The position numbers and the translations under genes are program-made. This document shows, in pieces, positions 25,833 through 36,645 of a stretch of 64,000 bases of DNA. The first letter of the stretch is position 1, and each line of letters opens with the position of its first letter. A model generated the notes under the pieces. The model saw only the letters and a program-made list of their open reading frames with translations, was not told the DNA's origin and ran no database searches. This stretch comes from Chlorella sorokiniana (lineage: Eukaryota; Chlorophyta; Trebouxiophyceae; Chlorellales; Chlorellaceae), in the NCBI GenBank assembly GCA_025917655.1, contig CP084610.1, positions 1,612,001-1,676,000 on the forward strand. Direction: 5' to 3'.

Positions 25833-28800
25833 ATGGCTTCACAAGCGAACCAATGCAAAGCTACGGAGTCACCAGCGGCGTCTCCTATGTCCGTGGTGAC
25901 GAGGGGGCGCAGCCAGCAGGCGGCTGTTGCCGCGGCCAGCCCGGGCGCCGTCAGCCAGCTGGGCGAGCAGCTGGCAGGGCTGGGGCTGGCAGACCAGGCT
26001 GCGCCCGCAGCTGCCGTGGCCTGGGCCGTCGCCCTGAAGCCGCCGCAGTCAGGGGCGGTCCTTGTGGTGGATGGGGCTGCGGAGGGCGGCGGCGCCTGGC
26101 GGGAGGAAGGCGATGGCTGCGCTTGGCTGGTCTCCAAGCTCCTGAAGCAGGTGCCTAGCTGCTGGTTACAAACGCTTTTGTTACCGCATCAGTGGCTGCC
26201 GTGTAACGTGGTCTCGTTCCCCAGTCCCGTTCGATTGAATTGATGATGCGAGCCTTGCCTTGGACCCACAGCTTGCCTGCTGCCGCCTTCCACCACCGCT
26301 CCCAGGGGTGGACCGGCTGGATCTGCTACAACGACGAGCCGCCTGACGCCTCGGGCATCCGCGGCGGCGTCACCTTTGGCCACTGCAAGGGCGTGCTGAC
26401 GTGGAGTCCCACCAAGCTGGGCTGGCTCGTGCACTCGATGCCCGCCTGGCCGGCCCGCTTCAGCGACCGCGAGCTGTCGGCATTTGCGCCCAGCGGGATC
26501 CGCTGTGGTCAGAGCTTCGTCTGGCTGGATATGCGGCGCACGCAGGAGCTGACGAGACGTATTTGCGGTAGGAGTTGTGTGTGTGTTGGGGGAGGGGGGA
26601 GAAACGCGTGTGCGCAGCTCAGTTGACCCGCCTGCATACCGCACACACCACAGACACGCTCCCCTCTCACTCGCCCCCGTTCTCCCTTGCAGACCAGATC
26701 CGGCTGATGGGCGCCTGTGTGTACGCCGCTCGGGTGACCCCGATGAGGAGGCACGGGTGGGCTTTGCGGAAGACAGGCAAGCGTGCCGCGCTGTGCCGCG
26801 CTGTGCTGCTCTGTGCTGCGCTGTGCTGCGCTGCGGCGCCCGCCACTCGTCTGCTCAGCTCGCGAGCCTGGCGTGGGTTTGCGGCCAGCTGCCAGGCCTG
26901 CCCCCTCGATGTCCCCTTCCCTCTCCGTCTGCCTCTCCCACCAGGCTGGGCCAGAAGCTGCCCAAGCCGTACCGCCTTGTCCCGCCCTCCCTCATCCCCC
27001 TGGGCCCCGGACTCTGGCACCTGGCCAAGGACAAGGGGTGGGGCCACGGCTGCCTGAGGGACGGCAGGTGTGTGTGGTGTGGGGGCGGGAAGGGGGAGGC
27101 GCATGCGCAGGCTGTCAGCCAGCTGGCACAGCCGACATGCTGAGCGCCGGGCCCTGGCAGCAGCATCTCCATGGCCCGCCGCCGCCGCGGCTGGACCGCC
27201 TTGCCGTGCTCGCAACCGGCAGGGCACGCCTTCGACTGCTGCCCCATAGCCTGCCTGTTGCCACCCCCCTTTTTGCTGCAGGCCCACCGACCTCGACTTT
27301 TATGAGGATGGTTTGGCCCGCACCCCCTTTGCCGGCTTCTGGCACGTGCAGAGCTGGCTCAACGGCGACGTGCGCCCCTTTGGCCACACCGACCGCTGCG
27401 ACAACATCCTGCAGGCGAGCCGGGCCGCAGCCGACGGTTTGCTGCTGCGGCTGCAGGCATGCTGCTGCCGCTGTGCGTGCGGTTGGGGCGGGAGCTGGAA
27501 GGGCTGGCGGCTGGGCTGCCCTGCCTGCTCCCGCTGCCCTGCGGAGCCGCCCGGCTGTCAGCTGGGCATGGCCCTCAAGTGCTGCCAGGCGGCTCCGGCA
27601 TGCCCAGGCGCCCTTGACGCCAGGCCCCCCCCTCCCCCCCGCCTCCCTTTTCAGGTGCGCCTGCCCGACGGCGCCCCCTACCAGACCACCCGCGACCACG
27701 CCAAGTGGGGGTGCACGCCGACTGCTGCCTGGCGGTGGTGGGGGACCTCAACCGCACCCAAACGTGGGCCCGCCTGCCTGCCTGCGCCTGTGCCCGCTGC
27801 CTGGGGGTGCACTTGTCGTGCAAGCTTGGCAGCGCAGGGGACCTGTGCACTACTTGTGCGCAGCGGGAGGCAGGGTCATGAAACCTTGCCGTCTCCGCCG
27901 GCCCCACCTACCGCGCCCCCGCAGGCAGGGCAAGCGCGGCGGCGGCGGCGTGGTTGTGGAGGATGAGCGCCTCTGGCGGGCCCTGGCCTCCCTCATCCAC
28001 CAGGTGGGGGCGCAGCACCCGCAGGAGCCCCCTTGCCAGCATGGACGACTTCCATGCAGACGGAGCAGCAGGCGGCAACGGCACAGCCGACGCCTCCAGC
28101 CTGCGGGCGCTGACGCCCGGCAGCGGCGTGCGCAACCCGGCTGCGGCGTCCCGGCTGCCAGGCGGCCGCCGCGGCATGAGCACGGCCGCGGCGCTTGGCG
28201 GCGGCAGGGAAGGCAGCGGCGCGGGGAGGCCAGCAGCGGGAGCAGCGCGAGCACGGCTGGCGCGTCCAAGCCTTGCCGCTGCCAGTCGGGCTGCGGCCAC
28301 GGCAACTGCCGCTGCCGCCGTGCGAGCCAGCCATGCTCCGGGCTGTGTGGGTGTGGGGGCTGTGCGAGCACACCGCCACGGCGGCAGCCTCCTCAAGAGC
28401 AACAGAGAGCGGGGAGGCAGGTTCCACGGCGGACACGGCAGATAGCAGCAGCCTGCGGTTGGCAACACGCCCTCCCGCGCAAGTGGAAGGAGGCGAGGGG
28501 GCGCAGCCGGCGGCAGCGGCACGAGCAGCGCGGCCAAGCCCTGCCGCTGCGGCACAGGCTGCACGCACTGCCGGTGCGGTTGCCGGCGGGCGGGCCGGCC
28601 TTGCACGGCGCGCTGCGGGTGCGGAGGTGGCTGCGGCGCCAGCTCAGCGGACGGAGACAACACAGCATCAATGGCGGCAGGGGTTCCCGACGGGCAGGCT
28701 GCTGCAGACGGTGCGGAGGCAGCGGCAGAGGCGCAGCCACCCTCGCCTCTCTTGCCGCCGCACTCATCAGCCGCTGCTAAGGTCGCAGCGCCAGCGGCAG

Positions 28801-29278
28801 CGGCAGCGCCTGCCCCCTTGGCCCAGCTGCGGGCGGCCGTGGAGGAGGCCCGCGTGCAAGTGGCGCAGGGCCTCTCCTCTGTGCTGCCCTTTGTGCGGCG
28901 CGGCGCAGACCAGCGTGTGACGGCAGAACAGGCGCCCTCGGTGCTGCAGGCTGCTGTGCCAGCTGCAGCACCGACAGCGGCGCGTGCTGAGCGCGCAACA
29001 AACGGGGAAGAGGGGGAGACCGTCAAGGAGGAGGAGGAGGGTAAAGAGCAGCGTTTGACCGAGCCTTCGCATTGGTCGAGCAGTCCTGCTGGCAGCGGCA
29101 GCGGGGATGAGCAGCCCCCAGGCAGCTTGGACGGCGAGCAGGCGGCGGCGGAGCACTGTCGCTGCAGGAAGGGCTGCAGGGACCGGCGGTGCCCTTGCAG
29201 GCGGGCTGGCCGCACCTGCACCCCGCTTGCGGCTGCTCCTCGGCAGAGGCGGAGCAGTGCAGTAACTGCGCAGCATGA
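25833..29278 (+). CDS. DNase II family nuclease, apparently fused to three CXC (tesmin/TSO1-type) cysteine-rich modules
   Basis: The N-terminal two thirds is a DNase II (acid endonuclease, phospholipase-D-like fold). Exons: 25833-26150, 26225-26577, 26693-~26782, 26945-27067, 27282-27414, 27655-27763, and 27925 onward. Family blocks are VAWAVALKPP near residue 65, the first HxK motif in GVTFGHCKGVL, LGWLVHSMPAWP, GQSFVWLDM, the second HxK in TTRDHAKWG, and a terminal VGDLNRTQ-QGKRGGGGVVVE followed by LWRALASLIHQ. The frame then runs on without a stop into an Ala/Gly/Ser-rich stretch. Three cysteine modules follow at ~28268-28363, ~28536-28641 and ~29154-29275, ending at TGA 29276-29278. No signal peptide is visible; the protein starts with ~60 polar residues, unusual for a lysosomal-type enzyme. 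Introns after ~26782 and 27414 use GC donors. Frame breaks near 26735, 27709 and at least three places between 28040 and 29240 leave open the alternative of two adjacent genes. Confidence 0.8.
28268..29275 (+). other. Three CXC-type cysteine modules of the preceding gene
   Basis: Modules read CRCQSGCGHGNCRCRRASQP + CSGLCGCGGC; CRCGTGCTHCRCGCRRAGRP + CTARCGCGGGC; and CRCRKGCRDRRCPCRRAGRT + CTPLCGC (last part after a one-base frame break near 29233). Modules 1 and 3 share the spacing C-x-C-x3-C-x4-C-x-C-x6-C-x3-C-x-C. This is close to the zinc-binding, DNA-contacting CXC domain of tesmin/TSO1/LIN54, but without the usual Lys-x-x-Tyr. The second module has a shortened second loop. Linkers are Ala/Gly/Gln-rich, with one Glu/Lys-rich acidic stretch before module 3. 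Confidence 0.75.
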
Positions 29279-29748
29279 GCTATGCTGCTGCTTGTGTATT
29301 CGCATGGGCATCCAGCACATTCCTGGTTGGCTCCTCTGCCGGCCGTCTGCCGAAACAATTCTTACTGGAGAACCCATTCTTTTCGTCAAGGTGTCAAGGT
29401 GGGGGCACAGAACGGCCGATAGCGAGGCTTTGGGCAGCACAAGGCCAGGAGACGGGCAGGCACCAGAAAAAGGATCAAGTGTGGTCCGAACGCGCCGTAA
29501 GCAGTCCATTCGCCACTGGAGACTCTTTCAAGCTGCAACAAACGCATTGACACGGGGCACTGTCACGGCGCCCTCCTATGTTCTGAGCCCTGCCCAGCCA
29601 GCATGTAGATGCCGCCTGTTTGTGACAGCACCGTTTACAGTCGTAATGTTCAGCACTTGTGCAGGAGAAACAAGCATGCAGGTCGGCCAGATGTTCTGCA
29701 ATGTCAGCAACACAACAAACGTGGGAGTCGGTACGCGCTGCCGCCGCG
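29279..29748. other. Convergent intergenic region
   Basis: 3' flanks of the DNase II-CXC gene and of the minus-strand coiled-coil gene; no gene or repeat seen. Confidence 0.5.
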
Positions 29749-32700
29749 CTATGCGACGATAGGTTGCCGCTGGCCGCCATGCAGGGGAAGGTCGGCCGAG
29801 GCGAGGGCTTGCAGGTCCAGGCCTGCCAGCTCGCCGCTGCTGTCACCCACCACCTGCGCAACCACCTCCCGCGAGTTGTTGTCCCTGCAGGGCAACCGGG
29901 AGCGGCGCATCAGAACCCAACAACAACTCGCCCGGTTGGGAGGAGGGAGAAGAAGGAGAAGAAGTCTGACGCGTAGGAGTGACTAAGGGGTGATGCGCAA
30001 CAGGCAGGACAAGCTAGAAGCGGCAAGCGTGTGCACCGCACGCTGTGCGCCGCGAGCAGCGCACCAGGCCACGCTGGGGCCAACCGCAGCGCCGCCGCCC
30101 TCATCATCATCCATCGGGTTGAAGGCTCCCAGGCTGGAGGCGGGGTCAACGCCGCCAGCCAGCTCTGCAGCGGCGCCGCACACATCGGTTTCTATGGTGA
30201 GAACAGCTGGCAACGCTCAGCCGCAGCATCACGGGCAGCCAGCAGGCGCAGCCAGAACGGGCCTGCCACCCTGCACGAGAAGCAACATACATACGGCGGC
30301 AGTCACACAAGGCATGGGGAGCCACCCACCCATGGGCACCAGGTCGTCTGAGGAGCCGCAGAGGGCGCGGAGGTCAAGTCGGTACCCGCCCGCACCCGCC
30401 GGCGAGCCTCCTGCGGGACGGCGGGGCAGTGAAGGGCGAGTGGCAGGTGAGCCATGCAGCAGAGAGGCTGCAGGTAGGCTGAGCAAGTTGAAGCAGAGCT
30501 TAGCGTAGAATGAGGGTAAGGCAGCAGCACGCGCCTGCATCTGGAGCAGTGGCCGCCTGCTCGCCACGCGCCGAGGGCTGCCCGGGGGCGCCCCCGCCTC
30601 TGCCGCCTCTGCCTGCCGCAGGCTGGCCGCCACCTGCTCCTCAGACAGGCTCAAACGCACCAGGGCCTCGTTAATTTGGCGCTCCAGAGCGTCAAACTGC
30701 AGGTCGCCGCCGCTGGCGGGCGGTGCCGCTGCATCCTGCTTTTCCGCCTGCTGTGCCTTGCCACCGGCTGAGCTGCGGGCACGGGCTGGGCCCTCCTCGG
30801 CCTCGCTCGTCTTCTTCTGCAGTAAGGAGACCCAGGTGCATGTTTAAAAACGATCAGCAGCACGTCTTCCACCCAGGAAAGCCGCTCGCTGCTGGCTGGC
30901 ACCGCCATGAGCTTGCGGTTCAAACAGACAGCAGCCCAGCCCACCCGCAGATCTGCCGCCAGCTTCATGGCGCGCCCCTCCGTGGCCCTGGGCTGGGCCA
31001 TAATCACGGGCCGGAACAGGCATTCCTGCAGCAAGGGCGAGCGGCGGTGAGGCCAACGTCCAGCGCCAGTCACAGACCGAATCCGTCCCAACACAGCTGT
31101 CCTGCAGGTGCTCTGACACCCCCTCCGCCTCCTCTCTCAACAGCCACCCACCCGCAGCTTGGCTGCCTCTGCTGCCCGCCGCGCCTCCTCCCGCTTGGCG
31201 GCCTGCTCCTCGGCCGTCCGGTAGAGCAGCTCATAAGCGGGCAGCGAGTCTGGGCGCAGGCGGGAGGCCAGGGCCTGGCACAAGGGAGTGGTTTGGGACA
31301 CGCAAGCGTTCTGTCAGATGGAGCAACAGGTTGAGCTGCCCTGCGGGCGCATGCCGCAGGCGTGCGCGGGCTCGTCCGAGCAGCTCCAATCCACCACCAG
31401 CTAAGAGCCGGCGCCGACCGCCCAACCCAGCCGGTGGCCCAACTCAGCTCATGGCTGGTGTGCACAGCCCCGGCACCCCCAGAGCACCCTCTGTTTGCAG
31501 CCCACCATAGAGTGCGGGTCCAAGACAGGGCGGAAGGTTGGTTCCTCAAACTTCTGCCGCGTGGAGGGCATGGGCAGCAGGTACTGGCGCGTGAGGCCTG
31601 CGGCACGCCACAGCACGGCACAGCACAGCGGACCAGTCGTGAGGCGCCGGCCGAGGGAGGGCTGGCGGCGGTCGGAGGCAGCCAACCCGCGCTTGCGCCT
31701 TGTCCCAGGCCTCACTCCACCCAGGACACTCGAGCGACACAGCCCCCAGCCCGCGCTTGTCAGCCAGCCTGGCAGCCAGCCAGGCAGCCAGCCAGGCAGC
31801 CAGGCTCACCCTTGGTCCTGGCCAGCACATCTTCCATCAGGCTCACAAACCCAGCCGCATCCAGCTCGCCACCAGCGCTCTGACCGTAGGCGGCGCTGCC
31901 GCCGGTGCGGGCGCCCTCGGGGGCGGCAGACGTGGCTGAGTCCTGGGAGGCGGGCAGGCACGGCACGGTGCAGCCAAGAGAGACGCAGTCGCGGTCGCAG
32001 GGCAGCAGGAGGTGGCCTTGCTCGCAAGCAGCGGCACGACAGCATGCCTCCCACCCCGCCCACACCAGTGTTCCAGCCCAGCCTGGCCGCCCGCCTGGCG
32101 CAAGAATACCAACCCTTTCCCAGCCGCATCTGCCGAGCAGCGTGTTGCATGCACATGCGGCCGCCCAGCGCTTTGCGTGCACACGACGGCCAATAGCTGC
32201 CACGGTCGGCAGGCGGCCCACCTGCAGGTCGGCGCGCTGGCGCCGCGCGACGGCGCGCTCCAGCAGCCGCGCCGCATACTCGATGTCGGCCCTCACCTCG
32301 GGGTCAATCGTGTCCATGAAGGCCTCGTCCTGGGCAGGGCCAGGGAGCAACACACACGCGGGAGGGTGATTGCATGTGTGCAGGGCAGCAGGGGAGCAGC
32401 GCAGCGGGCGCACCAGCTTCCCGGGCAGCTGCCACGTGCACGGCAGGCTGGCAGGGTGGCGGCAGCTGCCGTCCTGTGCCTGTCGGGACGCAGCTGTGCC
32501 GCACCAGCTGCACAGCGCCCCGCCGCAGCATGCCAGCCTCAGAAGGGCCAGGCAGCCCCTCCCCCGGCCCCCCCCGCCAGCCAGCAGCCCAGCCATCCCA
32601 GCCACCTGCACCGTCTCCAGCAGGTTGAGCAGGGGGCGGGGGCGCGCGGCGCAGGTAGTCAAAGATGGCGCGGAAGCGCTCGCGCTTCAGGCGGTCCACC

Positions 32701-35700
32701 AGGCGCTGAGAAGGGGGCCCACGGCGCAGCGTGCACAGCACAGTGAGCGGCAGATGCCACAAGCCTCATGCCAGCAGGGAGCCGGCAATCAGTCACATGC
32801 AGCGCACCACAAACAGCACCCCCACTACTACCCCCACTCCCACCAGCCTTCCCCCACTCGTGCCCTTGCTAGCCTGCACGCTGCAAGCGCCACCCCTGCC
32901 CACCTCCGACCGGCTGTTGACGAAGGTGGTGGCGGCGCTCTGCTCGCTGCGCCGCCGCGTGGCGGTCTGCAGGCGCTCCGCCCGCTGCTCCCACTCCGCC
33001 TTGATGCTGTACAGGTACTCGCCGATGGGGGCGCCTGGCGGTACCGCCATACACAGCAGCACAGGGACCCGGAGACACAGCTGCTGTGAGCGATGCAAGC
33101 AAAACCCGCGGCAGTTTTCGTGCGCTGGCTGCAGGCAGCAGTGGAGACGTTTGCAAAGGTGGGTGCGCGGCGCTGCCGTAGCAAGCACGCACCCTCTGGG
33201 TTGCGCTCATAGGTAGGCGGGCGGTGCGTCTTGGGCTTGAACAGCGGCTGGCCGGTGGCGGCGTCGCGCGGCGCCTCCTCCAGCTGCTGCCGCGCCGCCT
33301 CTACCTTCTCCTGGTACCGCCGCCCCGCTCCAGCAGGCTGAAAGGGAGGGATTGGGTGGTGGTTTGCACATGAAAGCCAGATGTTGTGCAGCTGAAGATC
33401 AAGCTTCATTCATGGAGAGCCCCAGACAGCAGCCCTGCCTCGCATGCTTGCTGCATTTTGGTTGAGCTGGCAGGCATTAGCAGCGCAACGTCAGGGGGCA
33501 GGCGAGCAGACAGCGGCTGCGGCGGCGCCCACCGCTCTGCGACGTCGGATGCGCTGCTCGGGGCCCTGTCCCCGTGTTGCCCCACCAGCAGCTTGCGCAG
33601 CACCACGCTGCTGGTGTTGACCTGGGGGAGGGGGCAAGGCAGCGGCGCGCAACGGTCCCGCATCGAGAGGGAAACACTCCAAGGCGAGCCGCACAGCAAT
33701 AATATCACTCGCTCGCATAACAAGGGCGGCTCCACGTGCACGCAAGCAGATACACAGGGCTGACCCAACACGTGCCCCACCTTTGGCCTGAAGGTGGCTT
33801 CCTCGGGCGGCCGCTGCGCCAGTTCCTCCAGCTTCGCCCGCCGCCGCCGAGTCGGCAAACAGCTGCTCATAGCCGGCGACGCCGCTCTCCTGCAGCGCTC
33901 GGGCGCGAAAGAGCGAACGTTGTGCCCCAAGCGGCCTGACCAAGCGACTCAGCCGCAAACGTCACCCGCCAGAGGCAGGCCCGAGGGAGGCGGCCCCGGC
34001 CAGCGCCGCTCACCCCCACCCTCACACCCCCACCTTGAGTATCTGCTGGCGCTGCTGCATCATGCGCGCCGACCCGCGAGTTGATGTGCGGGCGGAAGCT
34101 GCACTCCTGCACCTCTACTTGGTCCTGCTCCCGCTTGATTGCCTCCATGCGCTCCTGCACAGCACAGGGGGCGGTGGGGACGTTGAGGGTAGGGCAAGCA
34201 GGCGCAAAGGCGGGGACAAGGAGCGGCGTGGTGGCTGCACGGCTCGCAGAATGGCAGACAGGGCGCAGCACGGCATGCAGCCGGACGGAGCACCGAGGCC
34301 AGTCGGTCGGTGCAGGAAGCGGTGGCTAGGCGACCAAGAGCCTGTTCTGCTGCAGAGACCGCTACAACAGCCCCACACGTGGCAGCCTTGCCACTACCTG
34401 CCGCTTGGCCGTGCCGTTGCGCTGGTACAGCCGCTGGTAGGCGCCGCTGCGCTCGCCTCCCTCGCCCAGCTGCTGCGCCAGGCGCGAGATCTCTGGCTGG
34501 AAGCTGTACTGCTCCATCTCGGCGCGCGCCTCCTCCTCCCTCGCCTGCTGCGCCTGCATACGGCGGGGCAAGGCACGGCAGCTGGCAGCCCTGCATGATG
34601 GCATGCTTGCATGCGGTGCACTCCGCGAGCAAGTCGCACCAACATGGGAGGGGCTTGTGGGCTGCCCACTGATACCACAGCACCCCGTCCCCTCTCTCAC
34701 ACCCCTCACACACCACCCGCAAGCGCACCCACCAGCTGCTCCTTTTTCATCGCCTCCAGCCGCCCCTCCACGTACAGCCGCTCCCCGTAGTTGCGGTACG
34801 ACCCCGCGGTACGGTGCGCGGCCAGCTTGTTGGACGCGGGCGCGATGTGCACCTGCTCCGTCTTCAGCTGGATCTCCAGGTCCCTGTTTTGTTGTTGTTT
34901 TTTTGGGGGAGGGGGGCAGCGTGGGAGAGAACACGATGCATGGGAAGGGGACGGAATGGACAAGAGAAGCGGGAATACAGGGATCATGAAAGAGCGTGGT
35001 TGCAGGCAGCACAGGTGTGTGGTGGGGGCAGGTGGGCCTCCCGCCCCACGTGGGCGTGCCCTCTGCGTGGCTGGCCAGGGTGCCTGTGCAGCGGCCGCAC
35101 CTGAGCCGCCGCTCCTCCTCCAGCCGCTGCTGCTTGCGGAAGTGGTCCGCGTACAGGCGGCTGTGGGCAGGCATGGCAGCGCTGCCGGCCAGCCTGCCGC
35201 CGCGGCCGTGCCGCCCGCCCTCAGAGTCCGAGTCGCTGCTGGCACCGCTGGGCGCAGGGTGGTTGAAGTACTCGGCGCCGCGAGCGCTGTGCAGCGCGGC
35301 TGGGCGGTACGTCGGCGGCGCGCTGCCCTGGTCGCGCGCAGTCCCCGGCTGCGAGCTCGCTCCGCCGCCTGCTGTCGCCGGCCGAGGGCCCGCCCGCCCC
35401 TCTGGCGGCGGCGGGCGAGCACCCAGCGCGCTTGCGCTGCGGGGAGAAGGCTCCACTTGCAGGTGATGTGCCGTTGGCAGCGCGGCCTGCGGCCTCGCCG
35501 CCTGCTGCTGGGTGCGCTGCCGCGCGGCATCGCCAGGCGTCGCGCCGCCGCGCGCCATGCCCCGCAGCGCGGCAGCGCCAAGCGGGCCCGCCTCCTCTGC
35601 TGGCCTTGCCCTGCTTCCAGTCAGCTGGGGAGAACGGCGAGGTGCCCTGTGCGCGTCCTCCTCCTCTGATTCAGACTCCTGACAGGCATCGGATGGGCAT

Positions 35701-36186
35701 CCAACGTGAGACAATGCAGGAGGGCCGACCTGCCGCAGCCTCTGCATGCTACGTGTTGCGTGAAAGGATATAATATCCAGTTCTATGCTTGGATCTCGCA
35801 GCAAGTTGCGTCCGCCCCCGCCCACGCGCACCTCGTAGCCATAGGTGCCCCCGACGGTAGCTGGGGTAGCCGGCGGCGCCAGGCTGCCCTGCGCGCGCGT
35901 CTCCGTCTGCCTGCGCCCGCTCCGCATTCGTCTCTGCCAGGTTCTCCTCCAGATGCTGCGCCAGCGGCAGCACGATGGCCTCGGGCAGGCCGTGGCGCGC
36001 ACAAAAGGCGCGGGCGACGTCGGCAGGGTCGTCGCCCTGACGCACTTCCACCCGCGCGGCGGCGCCGCCGCCAATGTCCACCGTCGTCACCAGCAACGTG
36101 GGTCGTAGGTCTGAATGCTGGCTCTCCACGCCGGCATAGGCCGGGGGTACGTCGTAAGAGGCCCCCAGATCCGCAACGCCACTCAT
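29749..36186 (-). CDS. Long coiled-coil protein with repeated LY...K...F-P-I motifs (basal-body/flagellar type)
   Basis: Start ATG at 36186; at least 14 exons run to the stop at 29749. Residues ~25-85 form a compact N-terminal domain (TLLVTTVDIGGGAAARVEV, then GDDPADVARAFCARHGLPEA) that may have a ubiquitin-like fold. A long Ser/Pro/Ala-rich, acidic linker follows (~35690-35130). The rest repeats one theme, an aromatic LY box, a Lys/Glu-rich helix and F-x-P: SYRNYGERLYVEGRLEAMKK; MEQYSFQPEISRLAQQL; GAYQRLYQRNGTAKRQ; RMEAIKREQDQVEVQECSFR + PHINSR; LASRLRPDSLPAYELLYRTA; KFEEPTFRPVLDP; ECLFRPVI. Other helices include DTIDPEVRADIEYAARLLER and ALERQINEALVRLSLSEEQV. The last exon ends LDLQALASADLPLHGGQRQP-IVA. 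Such repeats occur in cytoskeletal proteins of flagellated protists. I give no specific name, and the exact function is unknown. Confidence 0.72.
31743..31806. repeat. Short minisatellite AGCCAGCCAGGC-type
   Basis: Several imperfect copies of an AGCCAGCCAGGC unit lie inside an intron of the coiled-coil gene. It is low-complexity DNA without evident function. Confidence 0.6.
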
Positions 36187-36645
36187 GGCTGCCGAGCTGT
36201 CGCGGCGTGTCGGCGGCGGGGCGGCGTGTCAGAGGGCCATGAGTGGCCGCCGGTTGCAGGCTCTGCTGGCGCCGGAGATGATTGGCACAGATACTCGCTC
36301 GGTCTGGCGAGCGCGTGAAAGGCCCAAGCGGCCCGCTTCCGTCGTGCGTCACCTGGTGTGCGCAGCTGGTGGGCTGTCAGTTGAGGCCTATCGTTTAATA
36401 TATAAAGGCGGGGTATGCTGAACAACATAAATTCGCAGCGCGGATGTCACCGGGCGGCAGGTGGGCCAGAACGGCAATTCATGCTGGCACTGGAAAGGCA
36501 AGGAACAGCGATGCCAGACGGGCTTCAGCACGATTTTGAATCACATATGCTTCGATCCTATGCGGTGAAGGTGTGCAGCACACACGCAGGCGCTCACACT
36601 CGCCGACCGCGATCATAACTTTGTCCTCCAGGCTCCTGGGCTGCC
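36187..36645. promoter_or_regulatory. Divergent intergenic region, coiled-coil gene / DUF218 gene
   Basis: 459 bp between opposing start codons. It contains a good TATA box on the plus strand (36399-36407) and is richer in A+T from 36390 to 36430. Confidence 0.45.
36399..36407 (+). promoter_or_regulatory. TATA box, TATATAAAG
   Basis: Near-perfect TATA element about 240 bp upstream of the DUF218 start codon, oriented for plus-strand transcription. Not tested; inferred from sequence. Confidence 0.5.

Noticed and set aside
26783-28780. Single uninterrupted 665-codon plus-strand protein
   Set aside because: Most of it reads through introns of the DNase II gene; only its last conserved stretch and the first CXC module are in the true frame.
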